A DNA stretch of 10,186 nt from a bacterium UBP1_UBA4771 (GCA_002403295.1 DHHN01000210.1:2853-13038); one strand, 5' to 3'. Counted from the stretch's first letter, positions 1 through 6,177 are shown. The notes: generated by a model not told the origin, from the sequence alone. A program made the numbers and translations.

Positions 1-830
1 GTGATGCGCTGCGGAAGAACGACGGGCGCCTTCGTCCCGATGCGCACGATCTCGACCGATGGGATGCGCCGCAGCTCCGTGAGTATCCAGTCGATCCGGT
101 CGTCGTTGAGCATGAGGGGCTCCCCGCCGGAAACGAGGACGTCCCGTATCTGCGGATTGCTCCTGATATACGCGAACGCCTTTTCGAGGCGGGAAACCGT
201 CGGATGGAGCGTGCCGTGGCCCACGACGCGCGAGCGGGTGCAGTAGCGGCAGTACGTGGAGCAGAAGTCCGACACGAGAAAGAGCACGCGGTCGGGATAC
301 CGGTGAACGAGGCCCGGCATCGGGCTCATCTCCTCCTCGGCGAGCGGATCCGCCGATTCGCCGGGGCCGCACACGAATTCCGCGGTGCTCGGGATCACGG
401 TGCGCCGGAGCGCCTGCTCGGGGTCGTCGTACGAGAGCAGGCTCATGTAGTACGGCGTCACGCCGACGGGAAGCATCGAGCCTCCCCGCTCGAGCGCGAG
501 CCGCTCGTCGTGCGAGAGGTGCAGGATGCGCTCGAAGGTCTCGAGATCCTGGATGCGGTGGCGGACCTGCCAGTGCCAGTCGTTCCACTCGCGATCGCTC
601 GCTTCCGGGAAGAAGGCCCGCCGGAAAAGCCGCACGCGCGAGCTCGTGTGGGGGCGGCGGACGGGGCCCGGCCGATAGCCGGAGAGACGAGAAGGCTGAA
701 TTCGTTTCTGGGGAAAACTCTGTCCGTCGAACAGTGGCCCGAGGCAGGTAGCTATATGAGGAGGGTGATCCTCGCTCTTTTCTACGCTAGTAACATCGGT
801 ACCGCGATGCGTTGAAGCTTGCGGCTCCAT
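1..830 (-). CDS. kamA: KamA-family radical SAM/PLP aminomutase (lysine 2,3-aminomutase-like), 3' end beyond the window
   Basis: 276 codons are visible and the C-terminal part lies left of base 1. The family uses a [4Fe-4S] cluster, S-adenosylmethionine and PLP to move an amino group on lysine or a related amino acid; it acts in the cytosol. Seen here: the N-terminal WNDWHWQVRHRI signature (about residues 82-93), PGLVHRYPDRVL (172-183), the radical SAM motif CSTYCRYC (Cys190, Cys194, Cys197), an Arg two residues after the last Cys as in clostridial LAM, the SAM-binding SGGEPL (234-239) and VRIGTKAPVVLPQRI (262-276). The PLP lysine and substrate carboxylates would lie outside the window. The ATG at 830 has GGAGGG 8 nt upstream and an in-frame stop just before it. 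However, the first 64 residues match nothing known to me and have only about half G/C at third positions, so GTG at 635 is an alternative start. A lysine mutase or another KamA-type mutase cannot be separated from this fragment. Confidence 0.9.
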   Translation of the reverse strand, partial: MEPQASTHRGTDVTSVEKSEDHPPHIATCLGPLFDGQSFPQKRIQPSRLSGYRPGPVRRPHTSSRVRLFRRAFFPEASDREWNDWHWQVRHRIQDLETFERILHLSHDERLALERGGSMLPVGVTPYYMSLLSYDDPEQALRRTVIPSTAEFVCGPGESADPLAEEEMSPMPGLVHRYPDRVLFLVSDFCSTYCRYCTRSRVVGHGTLHPTVSRLEKAFAYIRSNPQIRDVLVSGGEPLMLNDDRIDWILTELRRIPSVEIVRIGTKAPVVLPQRI

Positions 831-1005
831 CGAACAATCCCTCCATCAGGCTGCGGCTCCGAGGCCGCTCGCGACTCGGAACGTCATTGGTACTATCGAT
901 TGCCGTGCGGGGCGCAAAGCCCGTCCTCATGCGCCGGACGCCGAATCCCGCCGATAGCGGCTTCACGAGACGTCCGAATGCGATATGCGGAATCGTGAAC
1001 CTCAT
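787..1005 (-). CDS. possible small protein ORF (72 aa) upstream of kamA, unknown function
   Basis: I do not recognise this protein. The ATG at 1005 is preceded by an excellent Shine-Dalgarno sequence (GAGGAGGAG, about 5-7 nt away). The first 35 or so codons have G/C-rich third positions like real genes nearby, but the second half does not. The product is basic (many Arg) and starts MRFTIPHIAFGRLVKPLSAG. It has no clear signal peptide or transmembrane segment and ends in SRYRCY. It overlaps the kamA ATG (830) by 44 bp in a different frame, so translation of one could affect the other. It could be a genuine small protein, a leader ORF controlling kamA, or a chance ORF behind a purine-rich stretch. 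No homology is claimed. Confidence 0.35.
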   Translation of the reverse strand: MRFTIPHIAFGRLVKPLSAGFGVRRMRTGFAPRTAIDSTNDVPSRERPRSRSLMEGLFDGAASFNASRYRCY

Positions 1006-1120
1006 CGTCTCTCCTCCTCGATGAACCGGAACGAGCCCGCGGAGCCATCGTCTTCCGCTCCGCCGCCGCGCGCGCGTCGTCCCGCGCCGCTCGGCCCGCC
1101 GCTCCGATTTTTCAAGTTGC

Positions 1121-1148
1121 TATATATACACAACATTCGGACAATCAA
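1121..1148 (-). promoter_or_regulatory. predicted sigma70-type promoter for the kamA unit
   Basis: On the minus strand, TTGATT (1148-1143) is separated by 16 nt from TATATA (1126-1121). An overlapping alternative is TTGCTT with 18 nt to the same -10. The element sits in the only A/T-rich island of this intergenic region and points toward the small ORF and kamA. The transcript would start near 1113. Confidence 0.5.
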
Positions 1149-1167
1149 GCAAACTTTATTTGCGCCG

Positions 1168-1185
1168 TCCGAAAGTTTTTTCGGA
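1168..1185. other. perfect inverted repeat upstream of the kamA promoter
   Basis: A 7-bp stem, TCCGAAA and TTTCGGA, surrounds a 4-nt loop (1175-1178). It lies 20 nt upstream of the -35 element. It could be an operator, or part of the 3' end of the permease transcript. There is no T-run after the stem in either direction, so it is not a standard intrinsic terminator. Confidence 0.35.
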
Positions 1186-1213
1186 GTCCCCTTCCCCGCT
1201 CCGTCTCCGTGCC

Positions 1214-1232
1214 GGGGCGGGCGCACCGCCCC
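1214..1232. other. G/C hairpin downstream of the permease gene
   Basis: A perfect 7-bp stem, GGGGCGG and CCGCCCC, with a 5-nt loop lies about 70 nt past the permease stop codon. It may stabilise the 3' end of the malQ-permease mRNA or aid termination, but no U-tract follows on the minus strand. Confidence 0.35.
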
Positions 1233-1300
1233 TTCGCGATCAGAGCAATTTTGAGACCAGTCCCGCCCCGCGAGCCATCCGTGGCCTTATTTTTCGAATG

Positions 1301-2515
1301 TCAGCGGATCGCGAGCCAGGCCGCGGCGATGGCGAGGGTGACGATCGTGATCGGCACGCCGATCCGGGCGTGCTCGCGCCACGAGATCGCCACGCCGAGC
1401 CGCGCGGCCTGATCGATGACGATGATATTCGCGATGGAGCCGACGACGATGAGGTTGCCGGCGAGCGTCGTCGAGAGGGCGAGCACCGGCCCCGCGAGGG
1501 GATGTGATGCGAATGGGACGAGGAGCATCGCGGCCGGAACGTTCGATACGAGGTTCGAGAGGATCACGCTCGCGCCGAAGAGCGTCGCGGGCCGCGAGAG
1601 GTCGACGCCGGCCGCGGCGAGGCGGGCCGCGGCGGCCGCCATGCCGCCCGAAACCTCGAAGGCGTGATTCACGACGAAGAGCGCCATGAAGAGCACGAGG
1701 AGCTGCCAGTCGACGAGCCCGAGCATGTCCCGCGAGCGCATCCTGCGCGAGCAGAGGAGAACGCCCGCGGCGCCGAGCGCGAGAATCTCCCGGGGCCAGG
1801 TGCCGGCGATGAAGGCGACCATGAGGAAGCCGAGAAGGACGAACCCCTTCCACGTCTGCCGGCGGTCGAGGGGCTGCATCTCGATCGACGGGACCGGAAC
1901 CGCCTCGCGCCATGCCCCCCGGTATCGAAACGCGATGACGGCCCAGACCGCCGCGAGACCGAGGAGCGAGGGGATCGCCGCGTCGAGGAGATATCGGCTG
2001 AAGGAGAGGCCGAGCACCTGACCGATGAGCATGTTCTGCGGGTTGCCGATGAGCGTCGCGGCCGAGCCGACGTTGGCCGAAGCGGCGAGGGCGAGGAGAT
2101 ACGGCCGGGGAGCGAGCCCCCGCCGCGCGCACCCCTCGATGAGCACCGGCGCGACGGCGAGGCAGACGATGTCGTTCGCGAGAAGCGCCGAGAGGGCGCC
2201 CGTGACGGCGACGACGATCGCGAGAAGTCCGACCGGCCCGGCCTCGATACCGGCGATGCGTCCGGCGACGTGCGAGTAAAAGCCGCCGAGGCGAAACTGG
2301 GCGGAGACCACCATGAGACCGAAGAGAAGGGCGATCGTCGGGATATCGATGACGGTCGAGAGCTCGGGAACGGTGACGCGGCCGAGCGTCACGAGGGCGA
2401 TCGCCCCGAGAAGGGCGACCCCGGTCCGGTCGAGGGCGAGCCCCGGGATCCGCCCGAGAATCATCCCGAGGTACACGAAGATGAAAACGGCGAGGACGAC
2501 CGCGTCCGCGTGCAT
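1301..2515 (-). CDS. ArsB/NhaD-type ion transporter (SLC13/CitMHS superfamily permease)
   Basis: A 404-residue, highly hydrophobic inner-membrane protein with about ten to eleven predicted membrane segments. It has the two-half architecture of the ion transporter superfamily. The first half carries ALLANDIVCLAVAPVL (about 110-124) and ASANVGSAATLIGNPQN (145-161). The second half carries SNLVSNVPAAMLLVP (320-334) and STTLAGNLIVVGSIANIIV (348-366), the paired loop motifs that bind ion and substrate in this superfamily. The closest style is the COG1055 group (NhaD-like Na+/H+ antiporters and arsenite permeases), but the substrate cannot be read from the sequence: arsenite, Na+/H+, or a dicarboxylate/sulfate-type anion are all possible. 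No arsR, arsC or arsA gene is nearby to favour arsenite. The ATG has GGAGG 7 nt upstream and follows malQ by 18 nt, so both are probably on one mRNA. Confidence 0.85.
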   Translation of the reverse strand: MHADAVVLAVFIFVYLGMILGRIPGLALDRTGVALLGAIALVTLGRVTVPELSTVIDIPTIALLFGLMVVSAQFRLGGFYSHVAGRIAGIEAGPVGLLAIVVAVTGALSALLANDIVCLAVAPVLIEGCARRGLAPRPYLLALAASANVGSAATLIGNPQNMLIGQVLGLSFSRYLLDAAIPSLLGLAAVWAVIAFRYRGAWREAVPVPSIEMQPLDRRQTWKGFVLLGFLMVAFIAGTWPREILALGAAGVLLCSRRMRSRDMLGLVDWQLLVLFMALFVVNHAFEVSGGMAAAAARLAAAGVDLSRPATLFGASVILSNLVSNVPAAMLLVPFASHPLAGPVLALSTTLAGNLIVVGSIANIIVIDQAARLGVAISWREHARIGVPITIVTLAIAAAWLAIR

Positions 2516-2533
2516 GAACGCGCCTCCGCGCGG

Positions 2534-4075
2534 CTACGGGCCGGATCGTTCGACGTCCGTCGACGCCGCGGCCGGGAAGACGCCCGCACGACCGTAGGTT
2601 TCGACCATCGCCGCGAGGGCGTCGGCCACGCGCGGATGAGCCTGCCCCGGAAGAAGCCGCCACTCCCAGTTGCCGTGGGGAACCGCGGGGCGGTTCATCC
2701 GCGCCTCGGCGCCGAGCCCGAGGACGTCCTGCATCGGCACGACGACCGTCCCGGCGATCGACATCAAGAGATAGCGCACGAGTCCGATGTGAACGTTCCG
2801 TGCGCTGAAGCCCGCCTTGAAATAGCGGGCGAGCCTCGCGCGCTCCTCGGGAAGCGCCTCCGCCTCGAACCACCCGCGCACCGTGTTGTTGTCGTGGGTA
2901 CCCGTGTAGGCGAGGCAGTTCGGGACGTAGTTGTGGGGAAGGTACGGGTGGGCCGGATTGTCCTCGCCGAAGGCGAAGAGCAGCACGCGCATCCCGGGAA
3001 TCTCGAAGCGCGCCATGACCTCCTTCACGTCGGGCGTGATGACGCCGAGGTCCTCGGCGACGATCGGAAGCGCCGGGAAACGTCCGCGCAGCGCCTCGAA
3101 GAAATCGTCCGCGGGCGCCTTGACCCAACGTCCCTTGACCGCCGTCCGCTCTCCCGCCGGCACCTCCCAGTACCCGACGAAGCCGCGGAAATGATCGACG
3201 CGGACGATATCGAAGAGCCCGAGGTTGTGGGCGAACCGCTCCATCCACCAGCGGTACCTCGTCGCCCGCAGGACGTCCCAGTCGTAGACGGGATTGCCCC
3301 AGAGCTGCCCCGTCTCGCTGAAGTAATCGGGCGGAACGCCCGCGACGAAACGCGGTTCCTTCGCGGAATCGAGCTTGAAGATGCCGCCGTCGCGCCATAC
3401 GTCCGCGCTGTCGTAGCTCACGTAGATCGGAATGTCGCCGAGGAGCCGCACGCCCGCGCCGTTGCAACGCGCTTTGAGCGCCATCCACTGCCGGAAAAAG
3501 AGAAACTGGACGAACGTCTCCCGTTCGATCTCGATGGCGTTCTCGGCGCGCGCCTCGCGGAGCGCCTCTTCCCGGCGGTTCCGCAGATCCTCCGGCCACC
3601 GGTTCCAGACGGCCCCGCCGAGACGGCGCTTGAGCACGACGAAGAGCGCGTAATCGTCGAGCCAGTGCGCGTTGATCGAAGCGAAGCCCTCGTACTCGGC
3701 GCGCAGCCGGCCCGTCGCCCGGAATCGGTCGAAGGCGCGGGCGAGGAGCCTTTGCTTCTCCGCCGCGGCCGCGTCGTAATCGCAGCGCGCGCGGGGCTCC
3801 ACCGGCGACGGCAGGTCGTCGGCCCGGAGCAGGCCGTCCTCCACGAGCCGCTCGGGACTTATGAGGAGCGCGTTCCCGGCGAAGGCCGAGACGCTGCTGT
3901 AGGGCGAGTTGCCGTGGGCGCCGTCGGTCGGGTTGAGGGGCAGCACCTGCCAGACGCGCTGTTTCGCGCTCGCGAGGAAATCGGCGAATTCGAAGGCAGC
4001 TGGGCCGAGATCGCCGACGGGATGCGGCGACGGAAGGGAGGTGATGTGCAGCAGAATGCCGGAGCACCGTTCCAT
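2534..4075 (-). CDS. malQ: 4-alpha-glucanotransferase (amylomaltase, GH77)
   Basis: A 513-residue cytosolic enzyme that moves alpha-1,4-glucan segments between maltodextrins and releases glucose, used in maltodextrin and glycogen breakdown. The length matches the compact bacterial type (about 500 residues). The N-terminus has SGILLHITSLPSPHPVGDLG and NSPYSSVSAFAGN. The catalytic residues are all present: nucleophile Asp294 in VRVDHFRGF, acid/base Glu341 in AEDLGVITPDV, and transition-state Asp395 in TGTHDNNT; their positions fit Thermus amylomaltase almost exactly. WEWRLLP (470-476) is the usual C-terminal signature. The ATG at 4075 is the natural start by family alignment. No Shine-Dalgarno sequence precedes it; instead a perfect TATAAT ends 8 nt before the ATG, so the message is probably leaderless. 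First gene of a two-gene unit with the permease. Confidence 0.97.
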   Translation of the reverse strand: MERCSGILLHITSLPSPHPVGDLGPAAFEFADFLASAKQRVWQVLPLNPTDGAHGNSPYSSVSAFAGNALLISPERLVEDGLLRADDLPSPVEPRARCDYDAAAAEKQRLLARAFDRFRATGRLRAEYEGFASINAHWLDDYALFVVLKRRLGGAVWNRWPEDLRNRREEALREARAENAIEIERETFVQFLFFRQWMALKARCNGAGVRLLGDIPIYVSYDSADVWRDGGIFKLDSAKEPRFVAGVPPDYFSETGQLWGNPVYDWDVLRATRYRWWMERFAHNLGLFDIVRVDHFRGFVGYWEVPAGERTAVKGRWVKAPADDFFEALRGRFPALPIVAEDLGVITPDVKEVMARFEIPGMRVLLFAFGEDNPAHPYLPHNYVPNCLAYTGTHDNNTVRGWFEAEALPEERARLARYFKAGFSARNVHIGLVRYLLMSIAGTVVVPMQDVLGLGAEARMNRPAVPHGNWEWRLLPGQAHPRVADALAAMVETYGRAGVFPAAASTDVERSGP

Positions 4076-4083
4076 GGGCGCCG

Positions 4084-4089
4084 ATTATA
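4084..4089 (-). promoter_or_regulatory. -10 element (TATAAT) immediately upstream of malQ
   Basis: A perfect TATAAT on the minus strand is followed by only 8 nt before the malQ ATG. Transcription would normally begin 6-8 nt after the hexamer, within a base or two of the ATG. No consensus -35 is seen 16-18 nt upstream. A perfect -10 is rare in sequence of this G/C content. Confidence 0.55.
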
Positions 4090-4149
4090 CGGCGGGGGCA
4101 TTCGCGGAACGAGGAAAAAATGCAGAAAACGCGAGCGGGCCGGATCTTG

Positions 4150-4166
4150 CGGCGCGGGGCGCGCCG
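4150..4166. other. G/C hairpin downstream of the beta-helix gene
   Basis: A perfect 7-bp stem, CGGCGCG and CGCGCCG, with a 3-nt loop lies 34-50 nt beyond the stop codon of the beta-helix gene. On the minus strand a T-rich stretch (TTTTctgcaTTTTTT) comes only about 20 nt later, so it may contribute to termination but does not fit the standard intrinsic pattern. Confidence 0.3.
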
Positions 4167-4199
4167 TCGCCCGCGGCGTTCGCGGCCCGTCGGGCCGGC

Positions 4200-5366
4200 T
4201 CAGCGGTAGAGATTCTTCATGCTTCCCCACGTCGACCGCTCGACTCCCACCGCCCCGCACATCGCTTCGAAGGCGCCGATGAGCCCGCACAATATGTCGT
4301 CGGGCTGATTGTCGGGCAGGCAGGGGGAATCGGCCCTCAACGAGAGCTTCGCGGGAGACCGGTCGCCGCAGAACAGCGGATCGAGGGAGATGTTGCCGCC
4401 CCGATCCACGGTGCCGGCGGGCCACTCGTCGCTCACGGCGTTTCCAAAGACGTCGCAGCACCATGCCCACAGGGGGCTCTGGCTCGTCACGAGCGGAGGG
4501 CCGTCGCTGTTCCCGGCTATGATCGTCAGGGAGAGCGTCTGCGTCTCGCTCACGAAGAGGTACAGCGCGCTCCCCTCGTCCGCCCGGTTGCCGGCGATCG
4601 TGCAGCCGGTCACGGTCGACGGGTAGAGCCGCTCGCCGTAGAGCGCCCCGCCCTTCGCGCCGCCTTCGTTGTCGTATACGGCGCAGCCCTCGAGGCTCAG
4701 CCCGAAATGATAGGCGTAGATCGCGCCCCCCCTGTCCGTCGCGACGTTGTCCCGGATGACGCATTTCGAGAAGACAGGCGTGAGGCTGCTGTTCACGAGA
4801 TATATCGCCGCCCCGCGGGCGGCCCTGTTCCCCCTGAAGACGCACGATTCGAAGCGCGGCCCGCTGACCCCGGCGTAGTAGATCCCCCCGCCCCGCTCGG
4901 CGGCGTTGCCCGCGAACACGCAGTTCCTGAAGGTCGGCGACGAGAGGTGCGCGAGAAGCCCGCCGCCGCAGAAGTCCCCGAAGAGCGGCGCCTGCCCGCC
5001 GGTGATCGTGAACCCCTCGATCGTCACGCGGCTGTCGTCGCCGCCCTGGATATAGATGACGCGGCCGCGGCGCTCCGCGTCGACGATCGTGAGCTCGGGG
5101 CCCGCTTCCGCGCGAACGGTGAACCCCGTCGCGCCCCGCAAAAACCGTATCAGCGCGTAATCGTCTCCGCTCCCCTGATTCGTCCACGAGTACCGCCCGG
5201 GAGCGGCGAGCACGAGATCCCCCGCCCGGGCGGAATCGACGGCCGCCTGAATCGTCGGCGCGTCCCCCGTGCCGTCGGGAGCGACGCGCCACGTCCGCGC
5301 CGCCGCCGGCGCCGCGGCGGCGAGGGTCGAGAGGAACAGAACGGCGAACGCGAATGCTCTCTCCAT
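4200..5366 (-). CDS. secreted right-handed parallel beta-helix protein with C-terminal sorting-like tail
   Basis: 388 residues. A signal peptide covers about residues 1-24 (hydrophobic FAFAVLFLSTLAAAAPAAA, then cleavage near AAA-RTW), so the protein is exported. The N-terminal part has the DGTGDAPTIQAAVDSARAGD pattern typical of pectate-lyase-like beta-helix proteins of candidate phyla. Residues about 145-285 form five to six turns of 26-27 residues with a recurring C-x-[VI]-x-x-N...GG-[AG]-[IL]-Y pattern. Cys149, 175, 202, 228 and 255 fall at the same place in each turn. The C-terminus has further Cys and ends STWGSMKNLYR (378-388). No catalytic residues of a particular polysaccharide lyase are evident, so the role (surface binding, adhesion or degradation) is unknown. 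The ATG has GGAGG 8 nt upstream. It is a single-gene unit, divergent from the redox pair. Confidence 0.85.
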   Translation of the reverse strand: MERAFAFAVLFLSTLAAAAPAAARTWRVAPDGTGDAPTIQAAVDSARAGDLVLAAPGRYSWTNQGSGDDYALIRFLRGATGFTVRAEAGPELTIVDAERRGRVIYIQGGDDSRVTIEGFTITGGQAPLFGDFCGGGLLAHLSSPTFRNCVFAGNAAERGGGIYYAGVSGPRFESCVFRGNRAARGAAIYLVNSSLTPVFSKCVIRDNVATDRGGAIYAYHFGLSLEGCAVYDNEGGAKGGALYGERLYPSTVTGCTIAGNRADEGSALYLFVSETQTLSLTIIAGNSDGPPLVTSQSPLWAWCCDVFGNAVSDEWPAGTVDRGGNISLDPLFCGDRSPAKLSLRADSPCLPDNQPDDILCGLIGAFEAMCGAVGVERSTWGSMKNLYR

Positions 5367-5497
5367 CGGCCGGTCCTCCAGCGCGGCCCGTCGGCCGCAC
5401 GTGTAGAAAAATACCGTTCCAACCGCCTTTTCTCCAGCGATTTGTCGCCGTCATCCGCGCACGCGGACGGCGAAAGAAAAGGCGGCGAAAGAACACG

Positions 5498-5524
5498 TTG
5501 CGCCCCGCACGCCCGCGGTATAAA
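5498..5524 (+). promoter_or_regulatory. predicted promoter of the glutaredoxin-ftrB pair
   Basis: TTGCGC (5498-5503) and TATAAA (5519-5524) are separated by 15 nt, or 16 nt if the -35 is read as GTTGCG. This gives a leader of about 40 nt before the TTG start. It lies in the 206-bp region between the divergent beta-helix gene and the redox pair. On the opposite strand I see no equally clear promoter for the beta-helix gene; a TATTTT near 5406-5411 is a weak candidate. Confidence 0.5.
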
Positions 5525-5558
5525 CTGTCGAAGCGAATCGTCGATCCGGATGCGGCGC

Positions 5559-5567
5559 AAGGAGGGG
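5559..5567 (+). promoter_or_regulatory. ribosome binding site that selects a TTG start
   Basis: AAGGAGGGG is a near-perfect anti-16S match. It is 7 nt from TTG at 5573 but 22 nt from the in-frame GTG at 5588, which favours TTG. An out-of-frame ATG at 5580 opens a three-codon ORF whose TGA overlaps the GTG as GTGA, so reinitiation at GTG is also possible. Confidence 0.6.
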
Positions 5568-5572
5568 TTTGT

Positions 5573-5830
5573 TTGCCTCATGAACGCGTGAAACTCTATA
5601 CGCTCAGCACCTGCAGCCACTGCAAGGCGGCGAAGAAGCTCCTGAACGACCTCGGCGTGGAATACGAATGCACCGACGTCGACCTCGTCTCGGGCGCGGA
5701 GCGCGACGCCGTTCTCGCCGAGGTCCGGAAACTCAATCCGCAGGTATCCTTCCCGACGATAATCATCGGGAACACGATCATCGTCGGAAACCGCGAGGAC
5801 AAGATTCGGGAGGCGTTGGATCTCGAATGA
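5573..5830 (+). CDS. glutaredoxin-like thiol-disulfide protein (CSHC active site)
   Basis: An 85-residue thioredoxin-fold protein that should cycle between dithiol and disulfide forms in the cytosol. The fold elements are in order: first strand VKLYTLSTCSHC, active site Cys14-Ser-His-Cys17, helix AAKKLLNDLGVEYE, the cis-Pro loop VSFPTIII (Pro61) and a C-terminal IIVGNREDKIREAL segment. It resembles the short glutaredoxins of anaerobes and archaea (NrdH-like size) rather than classic CPYC glutaredoxin. Start: TTG at 5573 by its ribosome binding site; GTG at 5588 would give MKLYTL and also fits the family. The stop overlaps the next gene as ATGA, so translation of the two is coupled. The neighbour, a ferredoxin-dependent disulfide reductase, is the likely electron source. 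Confidence 0.85.
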   Translation: MPHERVKLYTLSTCSHCKAAKKLLNDLGVEYECTDVDLVSGAERDAVLAEVRKLNPQVSFPTIIIGNTIIVGNREDKIREALDLE

Positions 5831-6162
5831 GCGACGTCGAGGAGCTGTACGAGCGGCTGAAAAAGGCGCAGGACGCGAAGGGATACCCGTTCAACGAGGA
5901 TCGGGAGCGCACCTTCGAGCTCCTCGAGGCCCTCATCACGAACAAGCGTCGGTACGGCTACATGGCGTGCCCGTGCCGTCTCGCCTCCGGCAATCGAGAA
6001 TGGGACCGCGATATCATCTGCCCCTGCGTGTACCGGGAACCCGACGTGAAGGAATACGGAAGCTGCTACTGCAATCTCTACGTGTCGCGCGAATGGAACG
6101 ACGGCTCGATCGAGCACGCATACGTCCCCGAGCGCAGGCCTCCCGAGAAATCCCGTCCGTAG
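5827..6162 (+). CDS. ftrB: ferredoxin:thioredoxin reductase-type catalytic subunit (ferredoxin-disulfide reductase)
   Basis: A 111-residue protein with the full cysteine set of the FTR catalytic chain: CPC (48-50), CPC (65-67) and CYC (80-82). In the family these residues hold a [4Fe-4S] cluster next to a redox-active disulfide, and pass electrons one at a time from ferredoxin to a target disulfide. Spacing is 14 residues between the CPC pairs and 12 to the CYC, unlike the 16 and 8 of plant and cyanobacterial FTR; DIICPCVYREPDVKEYGSCYC instead resembles the archaeal and anaerobe form that works without the variable subunit. No variable subunit gene is present. The ATG overlaps the glutaredoxin stop by 4 bp. 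The adjacent glutaredoxin is the probable substrate. The ORF ends 85 bp before the convergent PPIase stop. Confidence 0.9.
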   Translation: MSDVEELYERLKKAQDAKGYPFNEDRERTFELLEALITNKRRYGYMACPCRLASGNREWDRDIICPCVYREPDVKEYGSCYCNLYVSREWNDGSIEHAYVPERRPPEKSRP

Positions 6163-6177
6163 AAATACCCCGGAAAG

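Larger units (their letters stand above)
1006..1300. other. intergenic region upstream of the kamA unit
   Basis: I see no convincing gene between the permease stop codon and the small ORF. The stretch contains an A/T-rich island (about 1105-1180) within otherwise very G/C-rich sequence, a promoter-like element on the minus strand, and two perfect inverted repeats (1168-1185 and 1214-1232). The part between the predicted transcription start (about 1113) and 1005 would be an untranslated leader of roughly 110 nt. Confidence 0.6.

Noticed and set aside
204..815. Plus-strand 203-codon open frame antisense to kamA
   Set aside because: Overlaps the radical SAM signature on the opposite strand; low-complexity Arg/Glu/Ala composition.
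1002..1226. GTG-initiated minus-strand frame that ends as ATGA with the small ORF
   Set aside because: It runs through the promoter-like A/T island and two inverted repeats and has no good ribosome binding site at its start.
1287..4067. Minus-strand open frame of 926 codons spanning malQ and the permease
   Set aside because: It is a shifted-frame shadow, extremely rich in Arg with no domains. The overlapping malQ and permease frames carry complete catalytic and membrane motifs.
1664..4282. Plus-strand open frame of 872 codons antisense to malQ and the permease
   Set aside because: Product is rich in Glu/Arg/Asp, as expected from the complement of G/C-biased codons. It has no motifs and no credible ribosome binding site.
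3859..5591. Long open frames on both strands across the beta-helix gene
   Set aside because: Arg-rich or Ala/Arg/Glu-rich shadows of the true frame, which has a signal peptide and regular repeats.
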